Source of the DNA: Kaistella jeonii
GTDB lineage: Bacteria; Bacteroidota; Bacteroidia; Flavobacteriales; Weeksellaceae
Direction: 5' to 3'
Length of the DNA: 64,000 bases
Assembly: GCF_000812865.1 (NCBI RefSeq)
Contig: NZ_JSYL01000002.1
Coordinates: forward strand, 310,001 to 374,000
Shown here: positions 1 through 8,701 of the stretch, in pieces
Numbering within the stretch: position 1 is the stretch's first letter
Layout: every line of letters begins with the position of its first letter
Position numbers and translations under genes: made by a program
Notes under the pieces: generated by a model
Seen by the model: the letters and a program-made list of their open reading frames with translations, nothing else
Database searches by the model: none
What the model was told of the DNA's origin: nothing

Positions 1-790
1 TTAAATCTTCCGGCAAATCTATTTTGAAAACTTTCGGTAACATCTGCAGATGACTCTTTGTAGCAATCGGCTTAATTCCTGGAATTATTGGAACGGTAAT
101 TCCAATCTCACGTGCTTGTTTCACAAATTCCATAAATTTTTTATTTTCAAAAAACATTTGAGTTACCACGTAGTCTGCGCCTGCATCAACTTTTTCCTTC
201 AACCATTTTAAATCATAATTCATTGAGGGCGCTTCAATATGCTTCTCCGGATAACCCGCGACACCAATACAGAATTTATTATTTTCATCCAGAATATTTT
301 CATCGTGCAAATATTTCCCGCGACCCAAATCATTCATTTGATGCACCAGATCCATCGCATTTTTATGTCCGCCAGAAGTTGGCTCAAAATATTGCTGTCC
401 TTTCATTGCATCACCGCGCAACGCCATCACATTTTCGATTCCGAGATACATACAGTCAACCAAAAGATATTCCGTCTCTTCCTGCGTAAAACCACCACAC
501 AAAACGTGCGGAACCGTATCAACATTATATTTATGCTGAATTGCAGAACAAATCCCTAAAGTTCCGGGACGCATTCTCGTAATTTTTCGCTCCATCAAAC
601 CATTCCCTTTGTCCAGGTAAATATATTCTTCCCGAGAAGTCGTAACGTCAATGAAAGGTGGTTCAAATTCCATCAAAGGATCAATATTTTTATATAGATC
701 TTCGATGCCAATTCCTTTTTGTGGCGGAACGACTTCGAGGGAGAATAAGGTTTTTCCGTTAGCGTTTTTTATATGTTCTGTGATCTTCAT
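1..790 (-). CDS. metF: 5,10-methylenetetrahydrofolate reductase, partial (C-terminus outside window)
   Basis: It reduces 5,10-methylene-THF to 5-methyl-THF, the methyl donor used by the MetH proteins encoded upstream in the same direction. The start is the ATG at 790, giving MKITEHIKNANGKTLFSLE. About 263 codons are present with no stop before position 1; the family is usually 290-320 residues, so about 50 are missing. Visible family hallmarks are SLEVVPPQ near the N-terminus, FIDVTTS, the VMALRGD segment contacting flavin/folate, and PIIPGIKP late in the fragment. It is separated from the EF-Tu-like gene by about 290 bp holding repeats, so it may have its own promoter. Assignment is firm; only the end is unseen. 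Confidence 0.95.
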   Translation of the reverse strand, partial: MKITEHIKNANGKTLFSLEVVPPQKGIGIEDLYKNIDPLMEFEPPFIDVTTSREEYIYLDKGNGLMERKITRMRPGTLGICSAIQHKYNVDTVPHVLCGGFTQEETEYLLVDCMYLGIENVMALRGDAMKGQQYFEPTSGGHKNAMDLVHQMNDLGRGKYLHDENILDENNKFCIGVAGYPEKHIEAPSMNYDLKWLKEKVDAGADYVVTQMFFENKKFMEFVKQAREIGITVPIIPGIKPIATKSHLQMLPKVFKIDLPEDL

Positions 791-852
791 TGTTTATTTG
801 TCAGTGTGGGATTATCGAAGCAATCTCACTTTAATTTTTAAATATTTATTTG

Positions 853-932
853 GGCAGCGATTTCCGCCTTCCACTCCCGCTTTTTTGTTCCACTTCGTTT
901 CATAAAAAGAGCTCCGTTCAAGTCGGGCTGCA
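853..932. repeat. Dispersed palindromic repeat, copy 1
   Basis: Begins GGGCAG, contains TTTCCGCCTTCCACTCCCGC, then a short spacer with T-rich and A-rich edges, and ends GAGCTCCGTTCAAGTCGGGC-TGCA. The two arms reappear in the opposite orientation at 5886-5982 and in diverged form at 20231-20318 and 54097-54167. The internal T-run/A-run pair would let the transcript fold back. It lies between metF and the EF-Tu-like gene and seems non-coding. Confidence 0.75.
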
Positions 933-993
933 GATTTTGCGTTTAATTAATCTTCCATTTGTTCAGAAGGTCTCAATCTCTCATTTTGATTGC

Positions 994-1074
994 GCCCTTT
1001 CAGGGCTTCACACCGGATTTTTATATTTTTACAATGGGCTTCACCCATTGCTGATGATTTCGCCACTTCGTGGC
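994..1074. repeat. REP-like hairpin array (three palindromes)
   Basis: Three short palindromes in a row: GCCC-TTTCA-GGGC (994-1006), CAATGGG-CTTCA-CCCATTG (1032-1050) and GCCAC-TTC-GTGGC (1062-1074). The same types, with the conserved CTTTCAG loop and the identical GCCACTTCGTGG hairpin, flank the REP-associated transposase at 4142-4594. This is therefore probably a non-autonomous array mobilised by that family. It ends 9 bp before the stop codon of the EF-Tu-like gene and could act as its 3' stabilising or terminating structure. Confidence 0.75.
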
Positions 1075-1082
1075 TCTGAGCA

Positions 1083-1406
1083 TTATGTTTTTATTAAAAT
1101 TTTATTATTTATCTGCAATATTTTTCCAGTTCCAATCAATTTCGGACCTTCGATAAATTTAAACTCTAATCCTTCGAATAATTTATTCTCAAAAATTTCC
1201 GGAAACAAAAGTGTTATTTCAGCTTTAACATTTTCTCCAGGACAAACCCAGTCTGTACCAATAAAAATTTGTCTTCCTGAAGTTGTACTTTCTTCAAAGT
1301 CAAACTTAATTTGAGGTCTATAACCTGATTTTGCAGGTGTCATTTGTCCACCTTTTTCTGTAGTGTTATATTTTAACATAGCTGTGAAATCAAAATCGTT
1401 TCTCAT
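1083..1406 (-). CDS. Free-standing EF-Tu domain III-like protein
   Basis: The 107-residue product matches only the C-terminal beta-barrel (domain III) of elongation factor Tu. It has GGQMTP (EF-Tu GGRHTP), SGYRPQIKF (GYRPQFYF), CPGENVKAEITLLFP (MPGDNVxxxVxLIxP), then GLEFKFIEG and IGTGKIL (GLRFAIREGGRTVGAGVV). There is no G domain or domain II, so it cannot be a translation GTPase. In EF-Tu this domain contacts the tRNA T stem and EF-Ts; what a solitary copy does is not known to me. The ATG at 1406 is 22 bp downstream of the MetH stop, so it is probably cotranscribed with the met operon. It could be a decayed tuf fragment, but the intact frame argues for a real gene. Confidence 0.7.
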   Translation of the reverse strand: MRNDFDFTAMLKYNTTEKGGQMTPAKSGYRPQIKFDFEESTTSGRQIFIGTDWVCPGENVKAEITLLFPEIFENKLFEGLEFKFIEGPKLIGTGKILQINNKILIKT

Positions 1407-1428
1407 GATTTTATAATATGTAAAAGAA

Positions 1429-4089
1429 TTATTCCGCTAAATTCGGACTCAGCCATTTTCTCGCGAATTCCAGATCAACTCCTTTTCTTTCGGCATAATC
1501 CTTCAATTGATCTTCTTTAATTTTTCCAACACCAAAATATTTCGCTTTGGGATTTCCAAAATAATATCCGGAAACTGCTGCAGTTGGAAACATGGCCAAA
1601 CTTTCTGTCAATTCCAACTCGATATTTTCTTTAACTTTTAATAAATCCCAAATTGTTTTCTTTTCCAAGTGGTCTGGACATGCAGGATAACCAGGAGCAG
1701 GGCGAATTCCCAAATATTTCTCGGCGATCAAATCTTCATTTCCCAGATTTTCATTTTCATCGTAACCCCAAAATTCCGTTCGAACTTTATAATGTAAAAA
1801 TTCTGCAAAGGCTTCTGCGAGACGATCTGCTAAAGCTTTCACGATAATTGCGTTGTAATCATCGCCATCATCATAATATTTTTGCGCTAACTCTTCCGTC
1901 CCAAATCCTGTTGTTACGGCAAAAGCACCCATATAATCTTGCTTTCCAAAAGTTTTTGGAGAAATAAAATCACTTAAAGCCAAATATTCTTTTCCCGCAG
2001 ATTTCTTTAATTGTTGTCTTAAAGTATGAAATTTAGCAATCTCATTTTGCTCTTCATCGTAAATTATGATATCGTCTTCTTCATTCGCATTTGCAGGGAA
2101 AATTCCAAAAATCCCCTTCGCTGTAAACAATTTTTCATCTAAAATTTTAGCTAATAAAACTTTTGCTTCTTCAAATAATTCGGTCGCTTGTTCGCCAACA
2201 ACCTCATCCGTTAAAATCTGCGGATATTTTCCATGTAATTCCCAGGCTCGGAAAAAAGGAGACCAATCCATAAAATCCAGCAATTCTCGTAAATCCTGAT
2301 TTTCAATTACTTTAACTCCTAAAAATTTTGGTTTCGTAATGACTTCACTTTCCCAATCGATGGTGAAATTTTGTTTTCTGGCTTCATCAATCGTAACATA
2401 AACTTTTTCAATTTGACGATCTAAAAATTTCTGACGGAAATCTTCGTAGTCAATTTTCAGATCTGCTTTATATTTTTCGTGATTATGATCCAACAATTGA
2501 GAAACCACACCGACCGCTCTGGAAGCATCATTTACATGAACAACTGTATTTCCGTATTTTGGAAAAATTTTCACTGCGGTATGCGCTTTTGAAGTTGTTG
2601 CGCCACCAATTAATAATGGAAAATTCAAATTTTTTCTTTGCAATTCGTCTGCAACGTGTACCATTTCATCTAAACTCGGCGTAATCAATCCGCTTAAACC
2701 GATAACGTCAACATTGTGTTCAATCGCAGCAGCAATAATTTTATCCACTGGAACCATCACTCCCAAATCTATAATTTCATAATTATTACAACCCAAAACT
2801 ACACTCACAATATTCTTTCCAATATCATGAACGTCGCCTTTTACTGTTGCCATTAATATCTTTCCATTCGGTTTTTGTTTCTCATCTTTTTCTGCCTCAA
2901 TATAAGGTTGCAAATAAGCCACGGCTTTTTTCATTACTCGAGCCGATTTTACCACTTGGGGCAAAAACATTTTTCCGCTCCCGAATAAATCGCCAACAAC
3001 GCCCATTCCTGTCATTAAATTAATTTCAATAACATCTAGTGGCCGTTTTGAAGTAGATCTTGCTTCTTCTACATCTTCAATTATAAACCGATCGGTACCT
3101 TTTACCAAAGCATGCGTAATTCTATTTTGTAAAGGTTCTTTTCGCCATTCCAATTCTTCTACGAATTCTTTTTTAGTCGATTTTACGCGTTCAGAATAAT
3201 CCAAAAGTCTTTCAGTGGCGTCTTCTCGTCGATCAAGCATCACATCTTCTACCAATTCAAGCAATTCCTTTGGAATTTCATCATACACTTCCAACATGGT
3301 CGGATTCACGATTCCCATGTTCATTCCAGCTTTTATGGCGTGGTAAAGAAAAACGGAATGCATCGCTTCCCGAACATTATCATTTCCCCGAAACGAAAAC
3401 GAAACATTAGAAACTCCGCCACTTACAGAAACATTGGGTAAATTTTCTCGAACCCATTTCGTGGCTTCTATGAAATCGATAGCGTTTCTTCGATGTTCGT
3501 CCATGCCAGTTGCGACAGGAAAAATATTCAAATCGAAAATTATATCTTCGGACGCAAATTTCACCTGATTGACTAAAATGTCATAAGATCTTTTGCAAAT
3601 TTCTACTCTTCTATCAAAGTTATCGGCTTGACCATTTTTATCAAAAGCCATTACAATAACCGCCGCACCATATCTTTTTATTTTCTTCGCATGATTGATA
3701 AATTCTGCTTCACCTTCTTTTAAACTGATAGAATTCACCACACATTTTCCTTGAACAACTTGCAAGCCGGCTTCTAAAATTTCCCATTTTGAAGAATCGA
3801 TCATAATTGGAATCCTGGAAATATCGGGTTCTGACGCAATTAAATTGAGAAATTTCACCATTGCAAATTTCCCATCCAGCAAACCATCATCAAAATTAAT
3901 ATCCAGAATTTGTGCACCGCCTTCCACTTGATTTCGTGCAATATCCAGGGCTTCAGAATAGTTGCCTTCTTTAATGAGCCGAAGGAATTTTTTGGAACCC
4001 GCCACATTGGTTCTTTCACCAATATTAATAAAATTGGATTCCGGCGTTATAATGAGCGGTTCGAGACCGGATAATTTTAAATATTTCAT
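1429..4089 (-). CDS. metH: Methionine synthase, folate/cobalamin/activation modules
   Basis: Cobalamin-dependent methionine synthase lacking the N-terminal homocysteine module, which is supplied by the separate gene at 4833-5843. Order over 886 residues: pterin-binding barrel ([12 protein letters not shown], residues 21-32; DINFDDG; PIMIDSS), four-helix cap, B12-binding Rossmann domain with the DVHDIG motif whose His421 is the lower cobalt ligand, and the SAM-dependent activation domain with [12 protein letters not shown] at about residue 790. It would move methyl from methyl-THF to cobalamin and re-methylate cobalamin with SAM. A two-gene MetH is, to my knowledge, common in Bacteroidota, so this is not a broken gene. 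Start is ATG 4089. A transposase unit separates it from its partner. Confidence 0.95.
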   Translation of the reverse strand: MKYLKLSGLEPLIITPESNFINIGERTNVAGSKKFLRLIKEGNYSEALDIARNQVEGGAQILDINFDDGLLDGKFAMVKFLNLIASEPDISRIPIMIDSSKWEILEAGLQVVQGKCVVNSISLKEGEAEFINHAKKIKRYGAAVIVMAFDKNGQADNFDRRVEICKRSYDILVNQVKFASEDIIFDLNIFPVATGMDEHRRNAIDFIEATKWVRENLPNVSVSGGVSNVSFSFRGNDNVREAMHSVFLYHAIKAGMNMGIVNPTMLEVYDEIPKELLELVEDVMLDRREDATERLLDYSERVKSTKKEFVEELEWRKEPLQNRITHALVKGTDRFIIEDVEEARSTSKRPLDVIEINLMTGMGVVGDLFGSGKMFLPQVVKSARVMKKAVAYLQPYIEAEKDEKQKPNGKILMATVKGDVHDIGKNIVSVVLGCNNYEIIDLGVMVPVDKIIAAAIEHNVDVIGLSGLITPSLDEMVHVADELQRKNLNFPLLIGGATTSKAHTAVKIFPKYGNTVVHVNDASRAVGVVSQLLDHNHEKYKADLKIDYEDFRQKFLDRQIEKVYVTIDEARKQNFTIDWESEVITKPKFLGVKVIENQDLRELLDFMDWSPFFRAWELHGKYPQILTDEVVGEQATELFEEAKVLLAKILDEKLFTAKGIFGIFPANANEEDDIIIYDEEQNEIAKFHTLRQQLKKSAGKEYLALSDFISPKTFGKQDYMGAFAVTTGFGTEELAQKYYDDGDDYNAIIVKALADRLAEAFAEFLHYKVRTEFWGYDENENLGNEDLIAEKYLGIRPAPGYPACPDHLEKKTIWDLLKVKENIELELTESLAMFPTAAVSGYYFGNPKAKYFGVGKIKEDQLKDYAERKGVDLEFARKWLSPNLAE

Positions 4090-4110
4090 TTCTTTTCTAA
4101 TTTTTTAAAA

Positions 4111-4123
4111 GCCACGAAGTGGC
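4111..4123. repeat. REP-like hairpin, downstream end of the transposase unit
   Basis: GCCAC-GAA-GTGGC, a perfect 5-bp stem with a 3-nt loop. It is the inverted counterpart of CGCCACTTCGTGG at 4794-4806, so the two bracket the transposase gene in opposite orientation. It lies between the transposase stop and the downstream MetH start. Confidence 0.75.
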
Positions 4124-4141
4124 GCAATCCCATTCGCACTA

Positions 4142-4594
4142 TCAATCCCAAATGTATCTTTCATCACATTTAATATCATATTTTTTTAAAAATGCCAAAA
4201 ATTCTTCCTGAAAAGATTTCGTCTTATGATGCTCATCCTGGACCATAATATAATTTTTAACAATTTCAATTTCGCTAGGATTTACCGAAAATGCTCCATA
4301 TCCATTTTGCCAATAAAAATTTTCAAACTCTTTTCCTTTAGTTTTAATCCATTTTGAAGAGTGCGACTTCACCTCTTCAATAAGTTTCATCAATGGAATT
4401 TTTTTGGATAATAAACATAAAATATGAACGTGATCTTTATATCCGCCAACTTGAATTGGATTGCATTCTAAATTTTTACAAATGCCTCCTAAATAATTAA
4501 ACAGTTCTTCTTTGATTGAATTGGATATCAAAGAATTTCTATGTTTAGTGCTGAAAACCAGATGAACATATATTTTATTTAGGGATTGAGACAT
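4142..4594 (-). mobile_element. REP-associated tyrosine transposase (Y1/IS200-like, RAYT)
   Basis: A 150-residue single-strand DNA transposase of the Y1_Tnp (IS200/IS605) superfamily. The HUH metal-binding motif is HVH (His55, His57) and the nucleophile is most likely Tyr115 in the YIMVQ motif, with Gln119. The N-terminal YVHLVFSTKHR segment is typical of the family. No tnpB is present. Hairpins of one sequence type flank the gene on both sides in inverted orientation (4111-4123 and 4794-4806), which fits the RAYT/REP arrangement rather than a classic insertion sequence. The frame is intact. It sits in the sense direction inside the methionine operon, so it could be transcribed from the met promoter. 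The cleavage sites are not provable from this copy alone. Confidence 0.88.
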
Positions 4595-4639
4595 GTTTTG
4601 TGATTTTATTTTAAAATTTCATCGGTTAATTTTAATCGC

Positions 4640-4806
4640 GGTCTTTCAGACCTTAAATTATTTTTATATTTCTTTTTTCATTGGGCGGCGCTTTGCTTAC
4701 CCAATGCTTTTGATTACGGTCTTTCAGACTTTTTTGGCAATTCTTTTTCATTATCATTTGGCAGCGTTTCGTTTATCTGATGCTTTTTGATAGCGCCACT
4801 TCGTGG
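4640..4806. repeat. REP-like hairpin array upstream of the transposase
   Basis: An ordered run of palindromes: GGTC-TTTCA-GACC (4640-4652), CATTGGG...CCCAATG (4679-4706), a second GGTCTTTCAGAC (4718-4729), a degraded CATTTGGC..GTTTATCTGATG element, and CGCCACTTCGTGG (4794-4806). Order and loop sequences parallel the array at 994-1074, with one duplication of the first two elements. It separates the two MetH genes and probably forms stable structure in the operon mRNA. Confidence 0.75.
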
Positions 4807-4832
4807 ATTTTTGATATTCAATTATAAATAAT

Positions 4833-5843
4833 CTAAAAATTTACGCTGACTTTCCTTGGTTCATAATTTTTTACCAAATCCGCAATTGCTTGAATATGTG
4901 GGGGCGTAGTTCCACAACAACCTCCGATAATATTGATCAATCCTTTTTCTGCGTACTCTTTAATCTGCTCCGCCATAAATTCTGGACTTTCATCGTATTG
5001 TCCGAAAGCGTTTGGAAGTCCGGCATTTGGATAGGCAGAAATTAAGAAGTCCGAATTTTTGGATAAAGTTTCCAGATAAGGCGTCAATTGTTCCGCTCCT
5101 AAAGCGCAGTTTAAGCCGACGCTTAATAAATTGAGGTGCGAAACTGATATTAAAAATGCTTCTGCGGTTTGCCCGCTCAAAGTTCTTCCTGAAGCATCGG
5201 TGATTGTGCCGGAAACCATAATCGGGATTTCTATATTTCTTTCATCCTGAATTTCATCAATGGCGAACAGTGCAGCTTTTGCATTTAAGGTATCGAAGAT
5301 TGTTTCAACTAATAAAATATCTGAACCGCCATCTAAAAGTGCTTCTGCTTGTTGTTTGTACGCAATTCGCAATTGATCAAAAGTGATTGCTCGAAATCCG
5401 GGATCATTAACATCCGGACTTAAACTTGCGGTTCTGTTTGTTGGCCCGATGGAACCTGCCACAAATCTTGGTTTTTCAGGATTTTTTGCAGTGAACTCAT
5501 CACAAACTTTTCGGGCAATTTTTGCAGATTCGTAATTGAGTTCATACACCAACTCTTCCATGTGATAATCTGCCATTGCGATGGTTGTCCCGGAAAAAGT
5601 ATTGGTTTCGATAATGTCTGCATCGGCTTCTAAATATTTTCGGTGAACTTCTTCAATTGCTTCTGGTTGCGTTAAGGAAAGCAGATCGTTGTTTCCTTTT
5701 AAAGAATGTTCCCAATCTTTGAAACGTTCGCCGCGGTAATCTTCTTCTGTGAAATTATAACGTTGAAGCATCGTTCCCATCGCTCCATCGAGGACGAGAA
5801 TTCTTTCGTTTAATGCTTTATATAATTGTTTTGTGTTTTTCAT
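4833..5843 (-). CDS. metH: Methionine synthase, homocysteine S-methyltransferase module
   Basis: A 336-residue zinc-dependent homocysteine methyltransferase barrel equal to the N-terminal module of MetH. Hallmarks are [10 protein letters not shown] at residues 18-27, [26 protein letters not shown], and the zinc ligands in GLNCALG and [11 protein letters not shown]. It would accept the methyl group from the cobalamin carried by the product of 1429-4089. Start is ATG 5843. A 147-bp gap holding a palindromic repeat separates it from the upstream sulfhydrylase gene; downstream lies the transposase unit. Other Hcy methyltransferases (BhmT, MmuM) are less likely because of the close MetH-type match and the adjacent remaining modules. 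Confidence 0.93.
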   Translation of the reverse strand: MKNTKQLYKALNERILVLDGAMGTMLQRYNFTEEDYRGERFKDWEHSLKGNNDLLSLTQPEAIEEVHRKYLEADADIIETNTFSGTTIAMADYHMEELVYELNYESAKIARKVCDEFTAKNPEKPRFVAGSIGPTNRTASLSPDVNDPGFRAITFDQLRIAYKQQAEALLDGGSDILLVETIFDTLNAKAALFAIDEIQDERNIEIPIMVSGTITDASGRTLSGQTAEAFLISVSHLNLLSVGLNCALGAEQLTPYLETLSKNSDFLISAYPNAGLPNAFGQYDESPEFMAEQIKEYAEKGLINIIGGCCGTTPPHIQAIADLVKNYEPRKVSVNF

Positions 5844-5885
5844 TTTTTAAATTTTAACTGAAGTCTTCATTCTTAAAAACTACCT

Positions 5886-5982
5886 GCAGCCCGACTTGAA
5901 CGGAGCTCTTTTTTTCTGGTGGTTGAGCGAAGTCGAAACTACCAGAAAAAAAAGCGGGAGTGGAAGGCGGAAATATCTGCCC
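5886..5982. repeat. Dispersed palindromic repeat, copy 2
   Basis: Arms GCAGCCCGACTTGAACGGAG and GCGGGAGTGGAAGGCGGAAA, ending CTGCCC, enclose a T-run/A-run pair and a GGTTGAGCGAAGTCGAAACTACC core. This is the copy-1 repeat (853-932) in the opposite orientation. The core can itself fold as CTGGT...ACCAG. It lies inside the met operon between the sulfhydrylase gene and the first MetH gene. Confidence 0.75.
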
Positions 5983-5990
5983 AAAAAATT

Positions 5991-7160
5991 CTAATCTAAA
6001 GCTTGTTTTAAATCATTAATAATATCATCAATATATTCTAAACCGACAGAACAGCGCACCAACCCAGCCGTAATTCCGACTTGATTTCGCTCGGCTTCGG
6101 AAAGCTTGGAATGCGTTGTGGAAGCGGGATGCGTGACAATTGTGCGGGTGTCGCCGAGATTGGCGGAAAGGGAACACATTTTTATTTTATTGAGGAAATT
6201 TCGACCGGCTTCGATGCCGCCTTTTACTTCGAAAGCGACGATATTTCCACCGGCTTTCATTTGATTTTTGGCAGTTTCGTAATTGGGATGCGATTTTAAA
6301 AAAGGATATTTTACCAAAGAAACATTTGGATGGGTTTCTAAAAACTCAGCAACTTTTAAAGCATTTTCACAATGTTTATCGACACGAACGGCTAAAGTTT
6401 CTAGACTTTTACTCAAAACCCACGCGTTGAAAGGCGACATTGCAGGTCCAGTATTTCTGGCAAATAAATAAATTTCGCGGATCAAATCTTTTTTTCCAAC
6501 GGTAACTCCGCCCAAAACTCGACCTTGACCATCAATTAATTTCGTGGCGGAATGAATGACCAAATCGGCGCCGAATTTTATCGGTTGTTGCAAATAAGGC
6601 GTTGCAAAACAATTATCTACGATGAAAATCACATTGTGCTTTTTTGCAAATTTCCCTAATAATTCTAAATCTAAAACTTCGATCGCGGGATTGGTCGGCG
6701 TTTCGATGTAAAGGATTTTGGTTGATGGTTTCAAATATTTTTCGAGATCGGTTTCGGAAGCTTCAAAATAAGTGGTTTCAATATTCCATTTTGGGAAATA
6801 TTTCGTGAAAAGTGTATGCGTAGAACCGAAAACGGAACGGCAACTTAAAATATGATCGCCAGAATGTAGGAGTGCGCCAAATGTGGAAAAGATTGCAGCC
6901 ATTCCTGTAGCAAAAGAATATCCATCTTCCGCACCTTCCAATTGAACCATTTTTGCGGTGAATTCATTCACATTTGGATTGGAAAATCGGCTGTAAATAT
7001 TTTTCTGTTTTTCTTCGGCAAAACTTGCGCGCATATCTTCTGCATCCTGAAATACAAAACTTGAAGTGAGATAAAGTGGCGTAGAATGTTCATCGAAATG
7101 CGAACGTTCTGACTGGATTCGAACTGCTTGAGTTTCGAAATTTGAAAATTGATTTTCCAT
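5991..7160 (-). CDS. metZ: PLP-dependent O-acyl-homoserine sulfhydrylase (MetZ-like)
   Basis: A 389-residue enzyme of the Cys/Met metabolism PLP family. With MetX upstream it would replace the acyl group of O-acylhomoserine with sulfide to give homocysteine. The PLP lysine lies in the HSATKLIDGQGRVLGG segment; the IDGQGRVLGG continuation favours O-succinyl/acetylhomoserine sulfhydrylase (MetZ) over cystathionine synthase. Other marks are YSRFSNPNV, the phosphate-binding SFATGMAAI, and the late SLGDTRTI-like region (ANLGDTRTIVTHPASTTH). It starts 2 bp after the homoserine dehydrogenase stop. Cystathionine gamma-synthase or gamma-lyase activity cannot be excluded from sequence. Confidence 0.88.
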   Translation of the reverse strand: MENQFSNFETQAVRIQSERSHFDEHSTPLYLTSSFVFQDAEDMRASFAEEKQKNIYSRFSNPNVNEFTAKMVQLEGAEDGYSFATGMAAIFSTFGALLHSGDHILSCRSVFGSTHTLFTKYFPKWNIETTYFEASETDLEKYLKPSTKILYIETPTNPAIEVLDLELLGKFAKKHNVIFIVDNCFATPYLQQPIKFGADLVIHSATKLIDGQGRVLGGVTVGKKDLIREIYLFARNTGPAMSPFNAWVLSKSLETLAVRVDKHCENALKVAEFLETHPNVSLVKYPFLKSHPNYETAKNQMKAGGNIVAFEVKGGIEAGRNFLNKIKMCSLSANLGDTRTIVTHPASTTHSKLSEAERNQVGITAGLVRCSVGLEYIDDIINDLKQALD

Positions 7161-7162
7161 GA

Positions 7163-8701
7163 TTATTTATTTTCTGAAAGTCTTAAAATATCTCCGAAAA
7201 CTCCACGTGCAGTTACTTTTGCTCCGGCTCCGGCTCCCATAATCACGAGTGGATTTTCCCCGTAACTTTCAGTGTAGATTTCGAAAATTGAATCTGATCC
7301 TTTTAATTGTCCGAGTGCGGAATTGGCAGGAACAGAAATTAATTTCACATCGAGTTCGCCTTTTTCCTGCTGCAAATCGCCGTGTAAGTCTCCCACGAAA
7401 CGCAAAACGTAACCTTCTTTTTGATTTCTTTTAACCTCTTCAAAATGTTCATCTAAAAGATTTAAACTTTCAAGAAATTGGTCTTTATTCAATTTTGAAA
7501 GGTCGTCCGCAATTAAATTTTCAATTTTAATATCGCTGAACTCATTGCTTAAATCGAGTTCGCGTGCTAAAATCAAAAGTTTTCGGGCGACATCATTTCC
7601 TGACAAGTCTTCGCGTGGATCCGGTTCTGTGAAACCTTTTTCCATCGCTTCTTTTAAAATGGTGGAAAACTTCTCTTCACTAACTGAAAAATTATTGAAG
7701 ATATAACTGAGTGAACCTGAAAAAACACCTTTTATTCTGGTGATATTTTCTCCTGAAAGATGAAGCAATTTAATGGTATCAATTAAAGGCAAACCTGCTC
7801 CGACATTAGTTTCATAGAGGTATTTTTTATTTCTCTTGGCTAAAACATGTCGGAAATCGCGGTATTCTGAAATTGGTAGCGTGTTAAAAATCTTGTTGGA
7901 GGATACCAGATCGAAACCATTTTCTGCCAAGGCGGTATAATTTTTCACGAAATCTACACTGGCTGTATTATCGATGACGATTAAGTTTTCTAACTGATTT
8001 CTTTGAGAAAATTCAATCAGAGAATTCATATTGGTTTCTTCTTCCGCAACTAAAATATCATCTGACCAACTTTCATTAAAGCCTTCTTTATTAAAAGCCA
8101 TTTTTCTTGAATTTGCAACAGCGATAATTTTCAAATCTAACTTTTTGCGGTTTCGGATTTCTACTGCATTATTGAGAACTTGATCGATTAAGGTAGAACC
8201 CACTTTTCCGTGACCGATTATGGCTAAATGAACGGTTTTCGGTCTGGCAAAAATTTCTGCCTCAATGATGTTTTTGGCTTTTTCATCTTGGGAAGATGTC
8301 ACCACAATATTCATTTTACTTTCAGCAGCAACTTGATTTAAAATTAAAGGGAAAATATTATTTCGCGCTAATTCTGACAATATTTTAGTTGAATCTTTGG
8401 CAATAAATCCCATCACTGAAACATGATTAATGCTGTAGATCTGACTTACTTTACCAGATTTTCTTTTAGTTTCAAATTCATCGATCAAACAATTTACGGC
8501 TTTTTCAGAATCACTTTCGTTGACTAAAACTGAAATTCCATTTTCTGCAGCTTGTTGGGAAATTACGCCAACGCTGATTCTTGCATAAGTTAAAGCTTTA
8601 AAAATTCGACCGTCAATTCCAACTTCTCCCGAGAAATCTGTTCCTTCAAATTTGATGATGGATTTATGTTTTAAGATTTTTATTTCTGTTCTATTTTTCA
8701 T
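7163..8701 (-). CDS. ACT-ACT-homoserine dehydrogenase (ThrA-like, no kinase domain)
   Basis: A 512-residue protein reducing aspartate semialdehyde to homoserine. Residues 1-150 resemble the regulatory ACT pair of aspartokinase (GRIFKALTYARISVGVISQQ, then NHVSVMGFIAKD) and usually follow a kinase domain that is absent here. From about residue 157 comes the NAD(P) Rossmann fold (AIIGHGKVGSTLID) and the dehydrogenase with ETNVGAGLPLIDTI, FSGSLSYIFN and EPDPREDLSGNDVARKLLILARE. It resembles bifunctional ThrA/MetL with the kinase removed. It overlaps the metX gene by 11 bp, so translation is probably coupled. Which ligand the orphan ACT pair senses (Thr, Lys, Met) is unknown. Confidence 0.88.
   Translation of the reverse strand: MKNRTEIKILKHKSIIKFEGTDFSGEVGIDGRIFKALTYARISVGVISQQAAENGISVLVNESDSEKAVNCLIDEFETKRKSGKVSQIYSINHVSVMGFIAKDSTKILSELARNNIFPLILNQVAAESKMNIVVTSSQDEKAKNIIEAEIFARPKTVHLAIIGHGKVGSTLIDQVLNNAVEIRNRKKLDLKIIAVANSRKMAFNKEGFNESWSDDILVAEEETNMNSLIEFSQRNQLENLIVIDNTASVDFVKNYTALAENGFDLVSSNKIFNTLPISEYRDFRHVLAKRNKKYLYETNVGAGLPLIDTIKLLHLSGENITRIKGVFSGSLSYIFNNFSVSEEKFSTILKEAMEKGFTEPDPREDLSGNDVARKLLILARELDLSNEFSDIKIENLIADDLSKLNKDQFLESLNLLDEHFEEVKRNQKEGYVLRFVGDLHGDLQQEKGELDVKLISVPANSALGQLKGSDSIFEIYTESYGENPLVIMGAGAGAKVTARGVFGDILRLSENK

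Noticed and set aside
850..1314. 154-codon plus-strand frame
   Set aside because: It reads through a palindromic repeat, the hairpin array and the antisense of the EF-Tu-like gene; no homology.
1429..5843. metH as a single gene disrupted by the transposase
   Set aside because: Both halves begin and end at natural domain boundaries, with their own starts and stops, and split MetH is usual in Bacteroidota. The transposase unit more likely entered an existing gap.
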